Of a DNA stretch of 64,000 nucleotides, positions 55,171 through 63,902 are shown piece after piece. The DNA lies in the NCBI GenBank assembly GCA_934636715.1, contig CAKUBE010000008.1, forward strand, positions 12,608-76,607, written 5' to 3'. A program made the translations under genes and the position numbers. Positions within the stretch are counted from its first letter, which is position 1. The number at the start of each line of letters is the position of its first letter. The notes beneath the pieces were generated by a model. It saw nothing but the letters and a program-made list of their open reading frames with translations, was not told the DNA's origin and ran no database searches. The DNA is from an uncultured Arachnia sp. Its GTDB lineage: Bacteria; Actinomycetota; Actinomycetes; Propionibacteriales; Propionibacteriaceae.

Positions 55171-56094
55171 CTAGGAGATGCCCATTGCGGCCACCAGGAT
55201 GCGGTCGACGTTGGCGGGGTCTCCCGCGGGCAGCCACTCGATGCGCGGGTCGCGCCGGTACCAGCCCAGCTGCTTGCGGAAGAAGGTCCGCGTGGCGCGC
55301 TTCACCGCGGCCTTCGCCTGCTCCTCGGTGCACGCGCCGTCCAGGAACTCGACCACCTGCCGGTACCCGATGGCGCGCACCGCGGTCGTGCCGTCGCGGA
55401 GCCCTGCATCCAGCAGGCCCCGGACCTCCTCGACGATGCCGTCGCGCCACATCTGGTCTACGCGCGCGTCGATCCGGGCGTCCAGTTCCGCGCGGTCCAG
55501 GTCGAGTCCGAACTGGTGCACGTCGTCCAGTTCGTAGGTCCATTCCGGAACCGACGGCGCGTGGCCACCCGTCAGTTCCAGCACCTCCAGCGCCCGCACC
55601 GTGCGGCGGCCGTTGCCCGGCTCGATCTTCTCGGCCGACTCCGGTGCCACCTCGGCCAGGCGCGCGTGCAGCGCGCGCGCACCGACGCGGTCCAGCTCCG
55701 CCTCCCAGCGCGCGCGGACCTCGGGGTCGGATCCGGGGAAGTCGAAGCGGTCGACGACGGCGCGGGTGTAGAGCGCCGACCCTCCCACCAGGACGGGAAC
55801 GACGCCGCGGGAGCGCAAGCCCGCGATGACCCCGCGGGCGAGCCGCTGGAACTCCGCGACGGAGGCGCGCTCGGTGACGTCGGCGATGTCGATCAGGTGG
55901 TGCGGCACGCCCGCGCGCTCCTCCTCGGTCGGCTTGGCGGTGCCGATATCCATGCCGCGGTACACCAGCATCGAGTCCGCGTTGACCACCTCCGCTGGGT
56001 GCCCGCGAGCGGCCAGCGCCAACGCGAGGCCGACGGCCAGCCTGGACTTTCCGGTGGCGGTCGGTCCGACGAGGACGATCAGGGGCGGCGGCAC
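55171..56094 (-). CDS. miaA: tRNA dimethylallyltransferase
   Basis: A 307-residue enzyme that adds dimethylallyl to A37 of tRNAs reading UNN codons. The P-loop GPTATGKS is at 10-17, NADSMLVYRGMDIGTAKPT follows, with VLVGGSALYTRAVVDRFDFP and GNGRRTVRALEV later. Dimethylallyl-A37 is the substrate for MiaB, encoded just upstream on the same strand. The opposite-strand antitoxin-like gene lies between the two. Confidence 0.95.
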   Translation of the reverse strand: MPPPLIVLVGPTATGKSRLAVGLALALAARGHPAEVVNADSMLVYRGMDIGTAKPTEEERAGVPHHLIDIADVTERASVAEFQRLARGVIAGLRSRGVVPVLVGGSALYTRAVVDRFDFPGSDPEVRARWEAELDRVGARALHARLAEVAPESAEKIEPGNGRRTVRALEVLELTGGHAPSVPEWTYELDDVHQFGLDLDRAELDARIDARVDQMWRDGIVEEVRGLLDAGLRDGTTAVRAIGYRQVVEFLDGACTEEQAKAAVKRATRTFFRKQLGWYRRDPRIEWLPAGDPANVDRILVAAMGIS

Positions 56095-56201
56095 GGGCCC
56101 AGTCTGCCAGCATCGGCCGGCCCCTCCGGATGGTCATGCTTCCGCGGTTGCCGCGGAGGGTGCATGATGGGCTCACCTGCCACCGAGAGAGAGGAGCAAT
56201 C

Positions 56202-56384
56202 ATGGGAGTCTTCGACAGCATCTCCGACGCCGCGAAGGATCACGAGGCCAAGATCGAGGAGGGCATCGAGAAGATCGGTGACTTCATCGACGAGAAGACC
56301 GGCGGCAAGTTCGCGGACCAGGTCGACAAGGTCCAGGATCTCGCCAACGAGGGTCTCGACAAGATCACCGGCGACAAGAGCTGA
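56202..56384 (+). CDS. MT0933/Rv0909-like antitoxin-family protein
   Basis: A 60-residue acidic protein (MGVFDSISDAAKDHEAKIEE ... IDEKTGGKFADQVDKVQDLA). It matches the MT0933-type antitoxin pattern of EKTGGKFADQ and a repeated helix. GAGAGGAGCAATC precedes the ATG. No toxin gene is next to it, so if the name is right it is solitary; many members of this family are also alone and may have another, perhaps stress-related, role. Confidence 0.8.
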   Translation: MGVFDSISDAAKDHEAKIEEGIEKIGDFIDEKTGGKFADQVDKVQDLANEGLDKITGDKS

Positions 56385-56407
56385 GCAAGACGGCCGCCGG
56401 TCCGCCC

Positions 56408-57877
56408 CTAGAGTGGGCGGCCGACGGTGGGGATGCCCAAGCCGACTCCGGTCGGCTTGGGCATTTCCTTTGCCGCCTGCCAGGCGTCGCCGCCACGGGT
56501 GCGGCGGAGATCGAGCAGCGGCGCGTCCGAGTTCAGGTGGTGCGGCGCGGCGTGCGTGACGGTCACCGTCGCGATGTCACCCGGGCGGGGACGCGCATCC
56601 TGGTCCTCCGGCACCGCGACGTGCACCAGGCGGTTGTCGCGCGCGCGGCCGCTCATTCTGTTCGTCGCCTGGTCCTTGCGGCCCTCCCCGGTGGCGAACA
56701 TGACCTCGACCTCACGGCCCTCGAAGGCGCGGTTCTCAGCGTAGGCGAGCTCGCCGACCAGATCGATCAGGCGAACGTAGCGCTCCTGCACGACCTGCTT
56801 CGGCACCTGGTTCGGCATCGTGGCCGCCGGTGTGCCGGGCCGGATCGAGTACTGGAAGGTGAAGGCCGCGGAGAAGCGCGAGCGGCGCACGACGTCCATG
56901 GTCGCCAGGAAGTCCTCCTCGGTCTCGCCGGGGAAGCCGACGATGATGTCGGTGGTGATGGCGGCCTCGGGCATCGCCTGGCGTACGCGGTCGAGGATGC
57001 CGAGGAAGCGCTCGGATCGGTAGGAGCGGCGCATCGCCTTCAGGATCCGGTCGGATCCGGACTGCAGCGGCATGTGCAGCTGCGGCATGACGTTCGGGGT
57101 CTCCGCCATGGCCGCGATCACGTCGTCGGTGAAGTCCTTGGGGTGCGGCGACGTGAACCGCACGCGCTCGAGGCCGTCGATGTCGCCGCAGGCGCGCAGC
57201 AGCTTCGCGAACGCCTGCCTGTCGCCGAACTCGACGCCGTACGCGTTGACGTTCTGACCGAGCAGCGTGATCTCCTGGACGCCCTGGGCAACGAGCATCT
57301 CGATCTCGGCCAGGATGTCGCCGGGGCGCCGGTCGGCCTCCTTCCCTCGGAGGGCGGGCACGATGCAGAACGTGCACTTGTTGTTGCAGCCGACGCTGAC
57401 CGAGACCCATGCGGAGTAGGGCGACTCGCGCCTGCTCGGGAGGTTGCTCGGGAAGGTCTCGAGCGCCTCCTTGATCTCGATCTGCGCCTCGCGCTCGACT
57501 CGCGCCCGCTCGAGGAGCCGCGGAAGGGCGCCCACGTTGTGGGTGCCGAACACGACGTCGACCCACGGGGCCTTCTTCAGAATGGTGTCGCGGTCCTTCT
57601 GCGCCATGCAGCCGCCGACGGCGATCTGGAGGCCCGGGTGCGTGGCCTTGATGCTGGCCATGTGGCCGAGGTTGCCGTAGAGCCGGTTGTCGGCGTTCTC
57701 GCGCACCGCGCACGTGTTGAACACGACGACATCCGCACCGGCGCCCAGGGCGTCGCTGGCCGCGGGGTCGACACGGCTCAGCCCCGCGGTGTCCAGCAGG
57801 CCGCTGATCCGCTCCGAGTCGTGGACGTTCATCTGACACCCGTAGGTGATCACGTGGTAGGTGCGCGCGTCAGTCAT
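56408..57877 (-). CDS. miaB: tRNA-2-methylthio-N6-dimethylallyladenosine synthase
   Basis: A 489-residue radical-SAM methylthiotransferase. The N-terminal cluster cysteines are in [15 protein letters not shown] and GGCMAQKD; the radical-SAM triad is CNNKCTFC; a TRAM domain lies near the end ([20 protein letters not shown]). It methylthiolates i6A37 made by MiaA. The last 25 codons overlap a strong hairpin (56433-56464). Confidence 0.96.
   Translation of the reverse strand: MTDARTYHVITYGCQMNVHDSERISGLLDTAGLSRVDPAASDALGAGADVVVFNTCAVRENADNRLYGNLGHMASIKATHPGLQIAVGGCMAQKDRDTILKKAPWVDVVFGTHNVGALPRLLERARVEREAQIEIKEALETFPSNLPSRRESPYSAWVSVSVGCNNKCTFCIVPALRGKEADRRPGDILAEIEMLVAQGVQEITLLGQNVNAYGVEFGDRQAFAKLLRACGDIDGLERVRFTSPHPKDFTDDVIAAMAETPNVMPQLHMPLQSGSDRILKAMRRSYRSERFLGILDRVRQAMPEAAITTDIIVGFPGETEEDFLATMDVVRRSRFSAAFTFQYSIRPGTPAATMPNQVPKQVVQERYVRLIDLVGELAYAENRAFEGREVEVMFATGEGRKDQATNRMSGRARDNRLVHVAVPEDQDARPRPGDIATVTVTHAAPHHLNSDAPLLDLRRTRGGDAWQAAKEMPKPTGVGLGIPTVGRPL
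56433..56472 (+). terminator. Hairpin and T-rich tail after the antitoxin-like gene, inside miaB 3' end
   Basis: A perfect 13-bp stem pairs 56433-56445 with 56452-56464 around CTCCGG and is followed by TTCCTTTG on the plus strand. It starts 48 bases past the antitoxin-like stop while coding for the MiaB C-terminus on the other strand. Confidence 0.55.
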
Positions 57878-57903
57878 AGCCCGCTAATACTACGCTTCTC
57901 GGC

Positions 57904-58779
57904 ATGACGATTCTTCCTACCGGCACCCAGTTCCGCATCGAGTCCGGGCGCTACGCCGCCGTGGTGACCGAGGTGGGGGCCAGCCTGCGCAGCCTCACCG
58001 TCGACGGCGCCGAAACCCTCTACACCTTCGCGGACGACCAGCCCGGCGGGTCGAAGGGACGACAGCTGGTGCCGTGGCCCAACCGGATCCGCGACGGGCG
58101 CTACACCTACGACGGCGTGGCCCGGCAGCTGCCCGTCAACGAGATCGCCCGCAACAACGCCCTGCATGGCCTCGCACAGGGCGCGGCCTGGGCGCTCGTG
58201 CGGCACGCGGCCGACGAGGTCGTGCTCTCCACCGTCCTCTATCCGCAGCAGGGATGGGACTGGGTGCTCGAGGTCACCATCGGGCACCGCCTCGACGACG
58301 ACGGGCTCACCGTGACCGTCGAGGCGAGGAACCTGGGTGCCGGCATCGCACCCTACGGCTACGGCACCCACCCGTACGTCCTCGCCGACGTCGCGACGAC
58401 CAGGCTGACGCTGCCGTTCGCCGAGGAACTGCTCGTCGACCCGGAGCGGCTGCTGCCGATCGAGGTGGCCCCCGTGACCGCCGAACACGACTTCCGCGAG
58501 CCGCGTGATCTCGGTGACACGTTCTTCGACACCGCGCTCACCGGTGCTCCCGCCGAGTGGGAGGTCGTGCTGGAGCTGGCAGAAAGGACGATCTCGTTCT
58601 GGGCAGACGAGACGCTGCCCTGGGTGCAGGTCTACACCACCCCGGACCGCGACGCGATCGCCGTCGAGCCGATGACCTGCGGCCCCGATGCCTTCAACGA
58701 GGGCCCGACGCGCGCAGGGCTCATCACACTGGAACCAGGGGCCTCGGCCCGCTCCGTCTGGGGGATCCGCGCCAGCTGA
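57904..58779 (+). CDS. Aldose 1-epimerase family protein
   Basis: A 291-residue galactose-mutarotase fold protein. Expected catalytic histidines are in NNALHGLA (about residue 84) and GYGTHPYVLA (about 158), and the acidic residue in NEGPTRAGLI near the end. It interconverts anomers of a sugar or of a sugar phosphate. The gene is divergent from miaB (26 bases between starts) and has only a weak ribosome site. No sugar operon adjoins it. Confidence 0.88.
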   Translation: MTILPTGTQFRIESGRYAAVVTEVGASLRSLTVDGAETLYTFADDQPGGSKGRQLVPWPNRIRDGRYTYDGVARQLPVNEIARNNALHGLAQGAAWALVRHAADEVVLSTVLYPQQGWDWVLEVTIGHRLDDDGLTVTVEARNLGAGIAPYGYGTHPYVLADVATTRLTLPFAEELLVDPERLLPIEVAPVTAEHDFREPRDLGDTFFDTALTGAPAEWEVVLELAERTISFWADETLPWVQVYTTPDRDAIAVEPMTCGPDAFNEGPTRAGLITLEPGASARSVWGIRAS

Positions 58780-58853
58780 TCGGTGCAACCCGGCAACTCT
58801 CTCAGGACTGCCCACACAGACTCGACCCGAGTCCTCGAACCGGGCGCGACCTT

Positions 58854-58907
58854 ATTGGTTTCGACACGGACCCGGCGCTCCGCGCGGGGGTCCGGCTCAA
58901 CCAGCGG
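58854..58907 (+). repeat. Family A palindromic repeat, copy 4 (reference copy)
   Basis: ATTGGTTTCGACACGGACCC ... GGGGTCCGGCTCAACCAGCGG. It is identical to the recB copy. The arms TGGTT/AACCA, GGACCC/GGGTCC and GCGC/GCGC can fold as a nested hairpin. The preceding GAACCGGGCGCG is shared with the copy at 63848. Confidence 0.93.
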
Positions 58908-58916
58908 TCAACACTC

Positions 58917-58969
58917 ATTGGCAACGACCACGGCCCCGGCGCTCCGAGCCGGGGTCCGGCTCAACCAGC
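58917..58969 (+). repeat. Family A palindromic repeat, copy 5
   Basis: ATTGGCAACGACCACGGCCC ... GGGGTCCGGCTCAACCAGC. It follows copy 4 directly, in the same direction. The left arm has diverged while the right arm is intact. The rest of the 289-base gap to 59069 holds a DnaA-type box at 59009. Confidence 0.85.
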
Positions 58970-59008
58970 GGTCAACGGCCCGGCAGACCAGCAGGAGCAG
59001 AGCCCGAG

Positions 59009-59017
59009 TTATCCACA
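59009..59017 (+). promoter_or_regulatory. DnaA box, perfect TTATCCACA
   Basis: A perfect DnaA-box nonamer in the gap between the family A copies and the AbiEi-like gene. Confidence 0.45.
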
Positions 59018-59068
59018 GATCGCGGGAGCGGGCTGTCGCTCTCGGGCAACGGCGGGCATGATCAGCGG

Positions 59069-60037
59069 ATGGACCGGAGAGCATTCGCCGCGTGGACCCG
59101 CGAGCATCGCGGGGTGGTCACCCGCGCCGAGTTGGCGGCCGCGGGGGTGAGTTCGGGAACGATCGCGAGCCGCGTCGCGAGCGGCGAATGGCAGCGGCCA
59201 TTCCGCAGAGTGTTCCTCCTCTCGCCCGAGTGGCCCAACAACGATCAGCGTTTGCTGTGCGTGCAGAAGTGGACCGCGGGCCGGGCGGTCTTCTCGCATC
59301 GGACCGCGGCCTACCTGCATGGGCTGCGCTCGGAGCTACCGACCGTACTGGAGGTGTCCGCGGCCTCGTCGACCGGGCTGCGCTCGACGGAGCGGTGCAT
59401 CGTGCGGCGCACCAAGGACGTGGTGACCCGGGTAGGCGATCCGCCCCGGACGTCGTTGGAGCAGACCGTGTTGGACATGATCGACGACGCATCCTCAGAA
59501 TCCGAGGTACTGGAGATGTTGACGAAAGGGGTTCAGCTCCGAATGAGCATCCCGACCTTCTTGGGGCAGCTCGCGCGGCGTCGGCGGCTGCGTCACCGCG
59601 CCTTCACAGTCGGGCTGGTGGGGATCGTCGAGGAGGGCGTGGAGTCTGCTCTCGAACTCGAGTACCGGCGTCGAGTGGAACAGGCCCATGGGCTACCCAG
59701 GTCAATTAGGCAGAAGTGGGAACGCATCCGCGGACGGTGGATTCGCTCGGATTGCTGGTACCCAGAGTTCGGGGTGCGTGCGGAACTCGACGGCGAGCTC
59801 GCCCATCCGGGGAAGGCCAGTGTCGACGACGTGCTGAGAGACAACGACGTGCGGCTCGCGCTCGACGAGATCACCCTGCGTTACCGATGGCCACATGTCT
59901 GGGACTCCCCGTGCCTGGCCGCCGGACAGGTCGCCGCAGCGCTGTACCAGCGCCGCTGGAAGGGCGAACTGCGCCTATGCTCACCCGACTGCGAAGCGCG
60001 CGCCGTCGTTGATGAGTTCACTACCCGGGCCGCCTGA
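59069..60037 (+). CDS. AbiEi-like antitoxin domain plus DUF559/Vsr-like domain protein
   Basis: A 322-residue protein. The N-terminal winged helix REHRGVVTRAELAAAGVSSG (about 12-31) followed by RRVFLLSPEWP is the AbiEi type IV antitoxin-like domain. The C-terminal region WYPEFGVRAELDGELAHPGK, with RDNDVRLALDEITLRY, matches the endonuclease-like DUF559 fold found behind it in many actinobacterial proteins. No AbiEii toxin gene adjoins it, so it is not a complete abortive infection pair. ATG 59069 is chosen because upstream frame sequence is repeat DNA. Such single genes are common in actinobacteria and their role is unknown. Confidence 0.78.
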   Translation: MDRRAFAAWTREHRGVVTRAELAAAGVSSGTIASRVASGEWQRPFRRVFLLSPEWPNNDQRLLCVQKWTAGRAVFSHRTAAYLHGLRSELPTVLEVSAASSTGLRSTERCIVRRTKDVVTRVGDPPRTSLEQTVLDMIDDASSESEVLEMLTKGVQLRMSIPTFLGQLARRRRLRHRAFTVGLVGIVEEGVESALELEYRRRVEQAHGLPRSIRQKWERIRGRWIRSDCWYPEFGVRAELDGELAHPGKASVDDVLRDNDVRLALDEITLRYRWPHVWDSPCLAAGQVAAALYQRRWKGELRLCSPDCEARAVVDEFTTRAA

Positions 60038-60048
60038 ACCACCACGAC

Positions 60049-60176
60049 TAGCGTGGCGCCGTCCGTTCGATCCGCGATCCCACCCTGGTTACCTTGGCAG
60101 TTTCCGTCAGCATGCCGACGGAAACCGCCAAGCTGATCCGTGACGCGGCACGGATCGAACGAAAACAGCCACGCTA
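60049..60176. repeat. 128-bp palindromic element between convergent genes
   Basis: TAGCGTGGC (60049-60057) is inverse to GCCACGCTA (60168-60176), and CCGTTCGATCCG near the left mirrors CGGATCGAACG near the right. An inner hairpin pairs 60093-60108 with 60117-60132 at 15 of 16 positions. It separates the AbiEi-like gene from rny and may be a MITE or a two-way terminator. Confidence 0.65.
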
Positions 60177-60184
60177 CCGACGCG

Positions 60185-61792
60185 TCAGTGGGCGGTCTCG
60201 GTGGCGCGGGACTCCCGCACCACCGTGATGCGGATCTGTCCCGGGTAGCTGAGCTTCGCCTCGACCTCGCGGGCGATCTCCCGCGCGAGGACCTGGGCCG
60301 CGGCGTCATCGATGGCCTCGGGTGAGACCATGACGCGCACCTCACGGCCGGCCTGCATGGCGTAGGCCCGCTGCACGCCCTCGTGCGCCGTCGCCATCCG
60401 TTCCAGCTTCTCCATCCGCTCGACGTAGGCCTCCAGCGACTCGCGGCGCGCGCCCGGACGGGAGCCGGAGATCGCGTCGGCCGCCTGCGTGAGGATGGCC
60501 TCGACGGTGCGGGGCTCGACCTCGTTGTGGTGGGCTTCGACGGCGTGGACGATGTCCTCGTGCTCGCCGTGGCGGCGCAGCAGCTCGGCGCCGATGATGG
60601 CGTGCGGCCCCTCGACTTCGTGGGTGAGCGCCTTGCCGATGTCGTGCAGGAACGCGGCGCGCTTGCAGACGGCGACGTCCAGGCCCAACTCCGCGGCCAT
60701 GACGCCCGCCAGGTGCGCGCACTCCACGAGATGGCGCAGCACGTTCTGCCCGTACGAGGTGCGGTAGGCCAGCGCGCCGAGCGTCGGAATGAGATCCGGG
60801 TGCAGGTCCGCGATGCCGACCTCGAGGAGAGCGTCCTCGGCCGCACGCACGATCCGGTCGTGGATCTGGCGCTCGCTGCGCTCGTACACCTCCTCGATGC
60901 GGGCCGGGTGGATCCGCCCGTCCGTGACGAGATCGACGAGGGTGAGCCTCGCAATCTCGCGGCGCACCGGGTCGAAGCTGGAGAGGAGCACAGACTCCGG
61001 GGTGTCGTCGATCAGCAGGTTGACCCCGGTGATCTGCTCGAAGGCCCTGATGTTGCGGCCCTCGCGGCCGATGATGCGGCCCTTCATGTCGTCGCTCGGC
61101 AGGTGCACGGTGCTGACGACGGACTCGCTCGTCTGCTCGGCGGCGACCCGCTGGATGGCGGTCACGATGATCGAGCGGGCGACGCGGTCCGCGTCGCGCT
61201 TGGCGGTGGTCTCGATGGTGCGGGCCAGCTGCGCCGCGCTGAGCTTCGCCTGCCGCTCCGCCTCGGCGACGACCTCGCGCTTGGCGTCCGCCACGGAGAG
61301 GCCGGCGACGCGCTCGAGCTCCTGGGCGACGTTCTCGCGCTCCTCCCGGAGCTGGTCGCGAGTCTCGCGCTGCTGCGCCCGCTGGTTCTCCAGCCGCTGA
61401 GCCTTGGCCGCGAGCCCTTCGGCGTCCGCGGCGACGCGGTCCTCCCGCTCGTGCAACCTCTCCGCCCGGCGCTCCTGCGCGGCGCGCTCCTCGCGGAGCT
61501 CGGCACGCTGCGAGGCGATCGAGGCCTCCATCTCGCGGCGCCGCCGCTCGACATCGGCCGTCTCCTCCTTGGCCCTCTCCTGGGCCTGCGCGAGGATACG
61601 CTCGGCGTCCGCGCGCAGCGTGACCGCCGCGGCCTCCGCGGACTGGCGGGCGGAGGCAATGTCCGCCCGCGACCGCTTCTCCCATTTCACGCGGTCCTCC
61701 GCGGAACGCGTCGACGCGCGGCGCAGCAGTACGCCGAGAACGACGACTCCCACCAACGCGATGGCGGCTAACACCCATCCGAGCTCGGGCAC
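60185..61792 (-). CDS. rny: Ribonuclease Y
   Basis: A 535-residue membrane-anchored endoribonuclease for mRNA turnover. It has one N-terminal membrane helix (WVLAAIALVGVVVLGVLL), a long coiled coil (about 30-210), a KH domain (GRIIGREGRNIRAFEQITGV) and an HD domain with FLHDIGKALTHE. The GTG start has AGGAGG four bases before. RNase Y is known in some actinobacteria, here next to recA-recX. Confidence 0.94.
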   Translation of the reverse strand: MPELGWVLAAIALVGVVVLGVLLRRASTRSAEDRVKWEKRSRADIASARQSAEAAAVTLRADAERILAQAQERAKEETADVERRRREMEASIASQRAELREERAAQERRAERLHEREDRVAADAEGLAAKAQRLENQRAQQRETRDQLREERENVAQELERVAGLSVADAKREVVAEAERQAKLSAAQLARTIETTAKRDADRVARSIIVTAIQRVAAEQTSESVVSTVHLPSDDMKGRIIGREGRNIRAFEQITGVNLLIDDTPESVLLSSFDPVRREIARLTLVDLVTDGRIHPARIEEVYERSERQIHDRIVRAAEDALLEVGIADLHPDLIPTLGALAYRTSYGQNVLRHLVECAHLAGVMAAELGLDVAVCKRAAFLHDIGKALTHEVEGPHAIIGAELLRRHGEHEDIVHAVEAHHNEVEPRTVEAILTQAADAISGSRPGARRESLEAYVERMEKLERMATAHEGVQRAYAMQAGREVRVMVSPEAIDDAAAQVLAREIAREVEAKLSYPGQIRITVVRESRATETAH

Positions 61793-62008
61793 GGGGCCTC
61801 CTCATGGCATATCACTCGGCCCACAGGGCCCTGCCACGATGGCGACGGCTCGCTCCCCCGCCGCACGGCGGGGTCTGAAATGTGCGCGCCAACGATGACG
61901 CGGTAGATCGTTCAGACGGCGGCGGACCGCCGGTGTGTCATGTCGAATTCGTATGGCCGGAGGGGGACCGGCCGGGTTTCATGCAGGGTCTGTGACCTTG
62001 CCCGAAGC

Positions 62009-62482
62009 CTATTGCTCACCTTCCGGAAACTCAACAGCGTCATCCAGAGCATCAGCGAGAGCGAGCGAAACGACGCTGGGCGAGTATCCCCGCCGGGCGA
62101 GGACCCCGGCCAGCCGGCGGCGCGCGACGTGCGGCTCGAGCCCCGTGAGCGACCGCGCCCTCCGCCGCGCGAGCGCCAACGCTCCTTCCATCTCCGCCTC
62201 CGGATCCAGCTCGGCGAGCGCCGCCTCCGCGATCTCGCGGTCGACGCCCTTCTCCCGGAGTTCCTGGCGGATGCGCGCCCGGCCACGGTGGCTATGGGTG
62301 ACGCGCGAGGTGGTCAACGCCTCCGCGAAGGCCACGTCATCGACCAGGCCCACCTCCGTGAGCCGGCCGATGACCTCGTCTGCCACATCCGGCGGCGTGC
62401 GACGGCGCAGCAGCCCCGCGCGCAGTTCGTGCGACGACCGTGACCTCGCCGTAAGGAGGTCCAGGGCGATGGTCCGGGCCAC
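62009..62482 (-). CDS. recX: Recombination regulator RecX
   Basis: From GTG 62482 the protein has 157 residues: VARTIALDLLTARSRSSHEL..., GLVDDVAFAEALTTSR, RIRQELREKGVDREIAEAAL and RRLAGVLARRGYSPSVVSLA, which are the three RecX helical repeats. RecX tunes or blocks RecA filaments. No ribosome site precedes the GTG; the in-frame sequence further upstream is repeat DNA and recA. It lies 130 bases behind recA, a gap filled by two repeats, which may weaken coupling. Confidence 0.85.
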   Translation of the reverse strand: MARTIALDLLTARSRSSHELRAGLLRRRTPPDVADEVIGRLTEVGLVDDVAFAEALTTSRVTHSHRGRARIRQELREKGVDREIAEAALAELDPEAEMEGALALARRRARSLTGLEPHVARRRLAGVLARRGYSPSVVSLALADALDDAVEFPEGEQ

Positions 62483-62516
62483 CTCGAGTTGATGACTCCG
62501 ATCTGACTCACCAGCC

Positions 62517-62603
62517 TTTCGACGCGCGCCGCCGCTTCGCGGGGTGCGCGGCTCAAGGAGCGTGTCTTCGCCACCGCTTCGCGGAGGGAGCGGCTCAAGG
62601 AGC
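62517..62603 (+). repeat. Two tandem short repeats between recA and recX (family G)
   Basis: Units 62517-62561 and 62564-62603 share CCGCTTCGCGG and end CGGCTCAAGGAGC. The first starts TTTCGACGCG, like family A. Translated in the recX frame they give a second-rate repeat (LLEPLPPRSGGEDT, LLEPRTPRSGGAR), which is not RecX-like. Confidence 0.75.
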
Positions 62604-62612
62604 GCGCGTTCC

Positions 62613-63656
62613 TCAGAAGTCAACTTCGCCGGTCTCCGGGTTGATGCCCTCCGGGACGTCCTCCTTGTCGATGCCCAGGTGCAGGCGGATGCGCCGCTCG
62701 ATCTCGGCCGCCACGTCCGGGTTGTTGCGTAGGAAGTTGCGGGCGTTCTCCTTGCCCTGGCCCAACTGGTCCGCCTCGTAGGTGAACCACGCGCCCGCCT
62801 TGCGGATGATGCCGGCGTCCACACCCATGTCGATCAGCGAGCCCTCGCGCGAGATGCCCGCGCCGTAGATGATGTCGAACTCCGCCTGCTTGAAGGGCGG
62901 GGCGACCTTGTTTTTGACCACCTTGACGCGGGTACGGTTGCCCACCATCTCGGTGCCGTCCTTCAGCGTCTCGATGCGGCGCACGTCGAGCCGGACCGAG
63001 GAGTAGAACTTGAGCGCGCGGCCGCCGGTGGTGGTCTCCGGGCTGCCGAACATGACGCCGATCTTCTCGCGCAGCTGGTTGATGAAGATGGCGGTGGTGT
63101 TCGACGTCTTCAGCGCGCCGGTCATCTTGCGCAGCGCCTGGCTCATGAGCCGGGCCTGCAAGCCGACGTGCGAGTCTCCCATCTCACCCTCGATCTCCGC
63201 GCGCGGCGTCAGCGCGGCCACCGAGTCGATGACGATGAGCGTGAGCGCGCCGGAACGCACCAGCGTGTCCGCGATCTCCAGCGCCTGCTCGCCATTGTCC
63301 GGCTGCGAGACCAACAGCTCGTCGGTGTTGACGCCCAGCTTCTGCGCGTAGTCCGGGTCGAGAGCGTGCTCGGCGTCGATGAAGGCGCAGATGCCGCCCT
63401 CCCGCTGCGCGTTCGCGATGGCGTGCAGCGCCACCGTCGTCTTGCCGCTGGACTCCGGTCCGTAGATCTCGACGACGCGCCCGCGGGGCAGGCCGCCGAT
63501 GCCCAGCGCGACGTCCAGGGCGACCGAGCCCGTGGGGATCACATCCATGGGCTGGCGGGTGTCCTCGCCCAGCCTCATGACCGAGCCCTTTCCGTGGGCC
63601 TTCTCGATCTGCGCGAGGGCGGCCTCGAGCGCCTTGCTGCGGTCCGCAACTGCCAT
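62613..63656 (-). CDS. recA: Recombinase RecA
   Basis: A 347-residue recombinase that forms filaments on single-stranded DNA and triggers LexA cleavage. Walker A GPESSGKT is at 66-73; [20 protein letters not shown] and the L2 loop region [20 protein letters not shown] are complete. The C-terminus is acidic as usual. ATG 63656 follows GGAGAGGAAAG. An SOS box lies 120 bp upstream. Confidence 0.98.
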   Translation of the reverse strand: MAVADRSKALEAALAQIEKAHGKGSVMRLGEDTRQPMDVIPTGSVALDVALGIGGLPRGRVVEIYGPESSGKTTVALHAIANAQREGGICAFIDAEHALDPDYAQKLGVNTDELLVSQPDNGEQALEIADTLVRSGALTLIVIDSVAALTPRAEIEGEMGDSHVGLQARLMSQALRKMTGALKTSNTTAIFINQLREKIGVMFGSPETTTGGRALKFYSSVRLDVRRIETLKDGTEMVGNRTRVKVVKNKVAPPFKQAEFDIIYGAGISREGSLIDMGVDAGIIRKAGAWFTYEADQLGQGKENARNFLRNNPDVAAEIERRIRLHLGIDKEDVPEGINPETGEVDF

Positions 63657-63750
63657 TGTTCTTTCCTCTCCTGGGCTCCCGGCGTGTCACCGGGCTGATG
63701 TCTCTTACAGTAGGAAACGGCACCGACAATTTTTCACCGACGCCCCACCC

Positions 63751-63759
63751 TGTGGATAA
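63751..63759 (-). promoter_or_regulatory. DnaA box, perfect TTATCCACA on the minus strand
   Basis: TGTGGATAA at 63751-63759, upstream of recA and 97 bp before a family A copy. Confidence 0.45.
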
Positions 63760-63775
63760 GTACCCGCACAGCCTA

Positions 63776-63791
63776 CCGAACATTCGTTCGA
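63776..63791. promoter_or_regulatory. LexA box of recA (CCGAACATTCGTTCGA)
   Basis: One mismatch from TCGAAC-N4-GTTCGA, 120 bp before the recA ATG. It makes recA an SOS gene here. The 344-base stretch from recA to the window edge otherwise holds a DnaA-type box and repeats. Confidence 0.8.
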
Positions 63792-63847
63792 ATGAGCGCG
63801 ACACGCCGGGAGTTCCTAGCGAAGGTCCATGAACCGGGCGCGGGCCT

Positions 63848-63895
63848 ATTGGTTTCGACACGGGCGCTCCTACGTCGCGGCCCGGCTCAACCAGC
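63848..63895 (+). repeat. Family A repeat, copy 6 (diverged core)
   Basis: ATTGGTTTCGACACGGGCGC ... CGGCCCGGCTCAACCAGC. The core hairpin differs, but both ends and the preceding GAACCGGGCGCG match copy 4. Confidence 0.85.
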
Positions 63896-63902
63896 GGTCA
63901 AA

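Noticed and set aside
62483..62824. An N-terminal extension of RecX to 62824
   Set aside because: The extension reads through recA sequence and two repeats, and has no RecX similarity.
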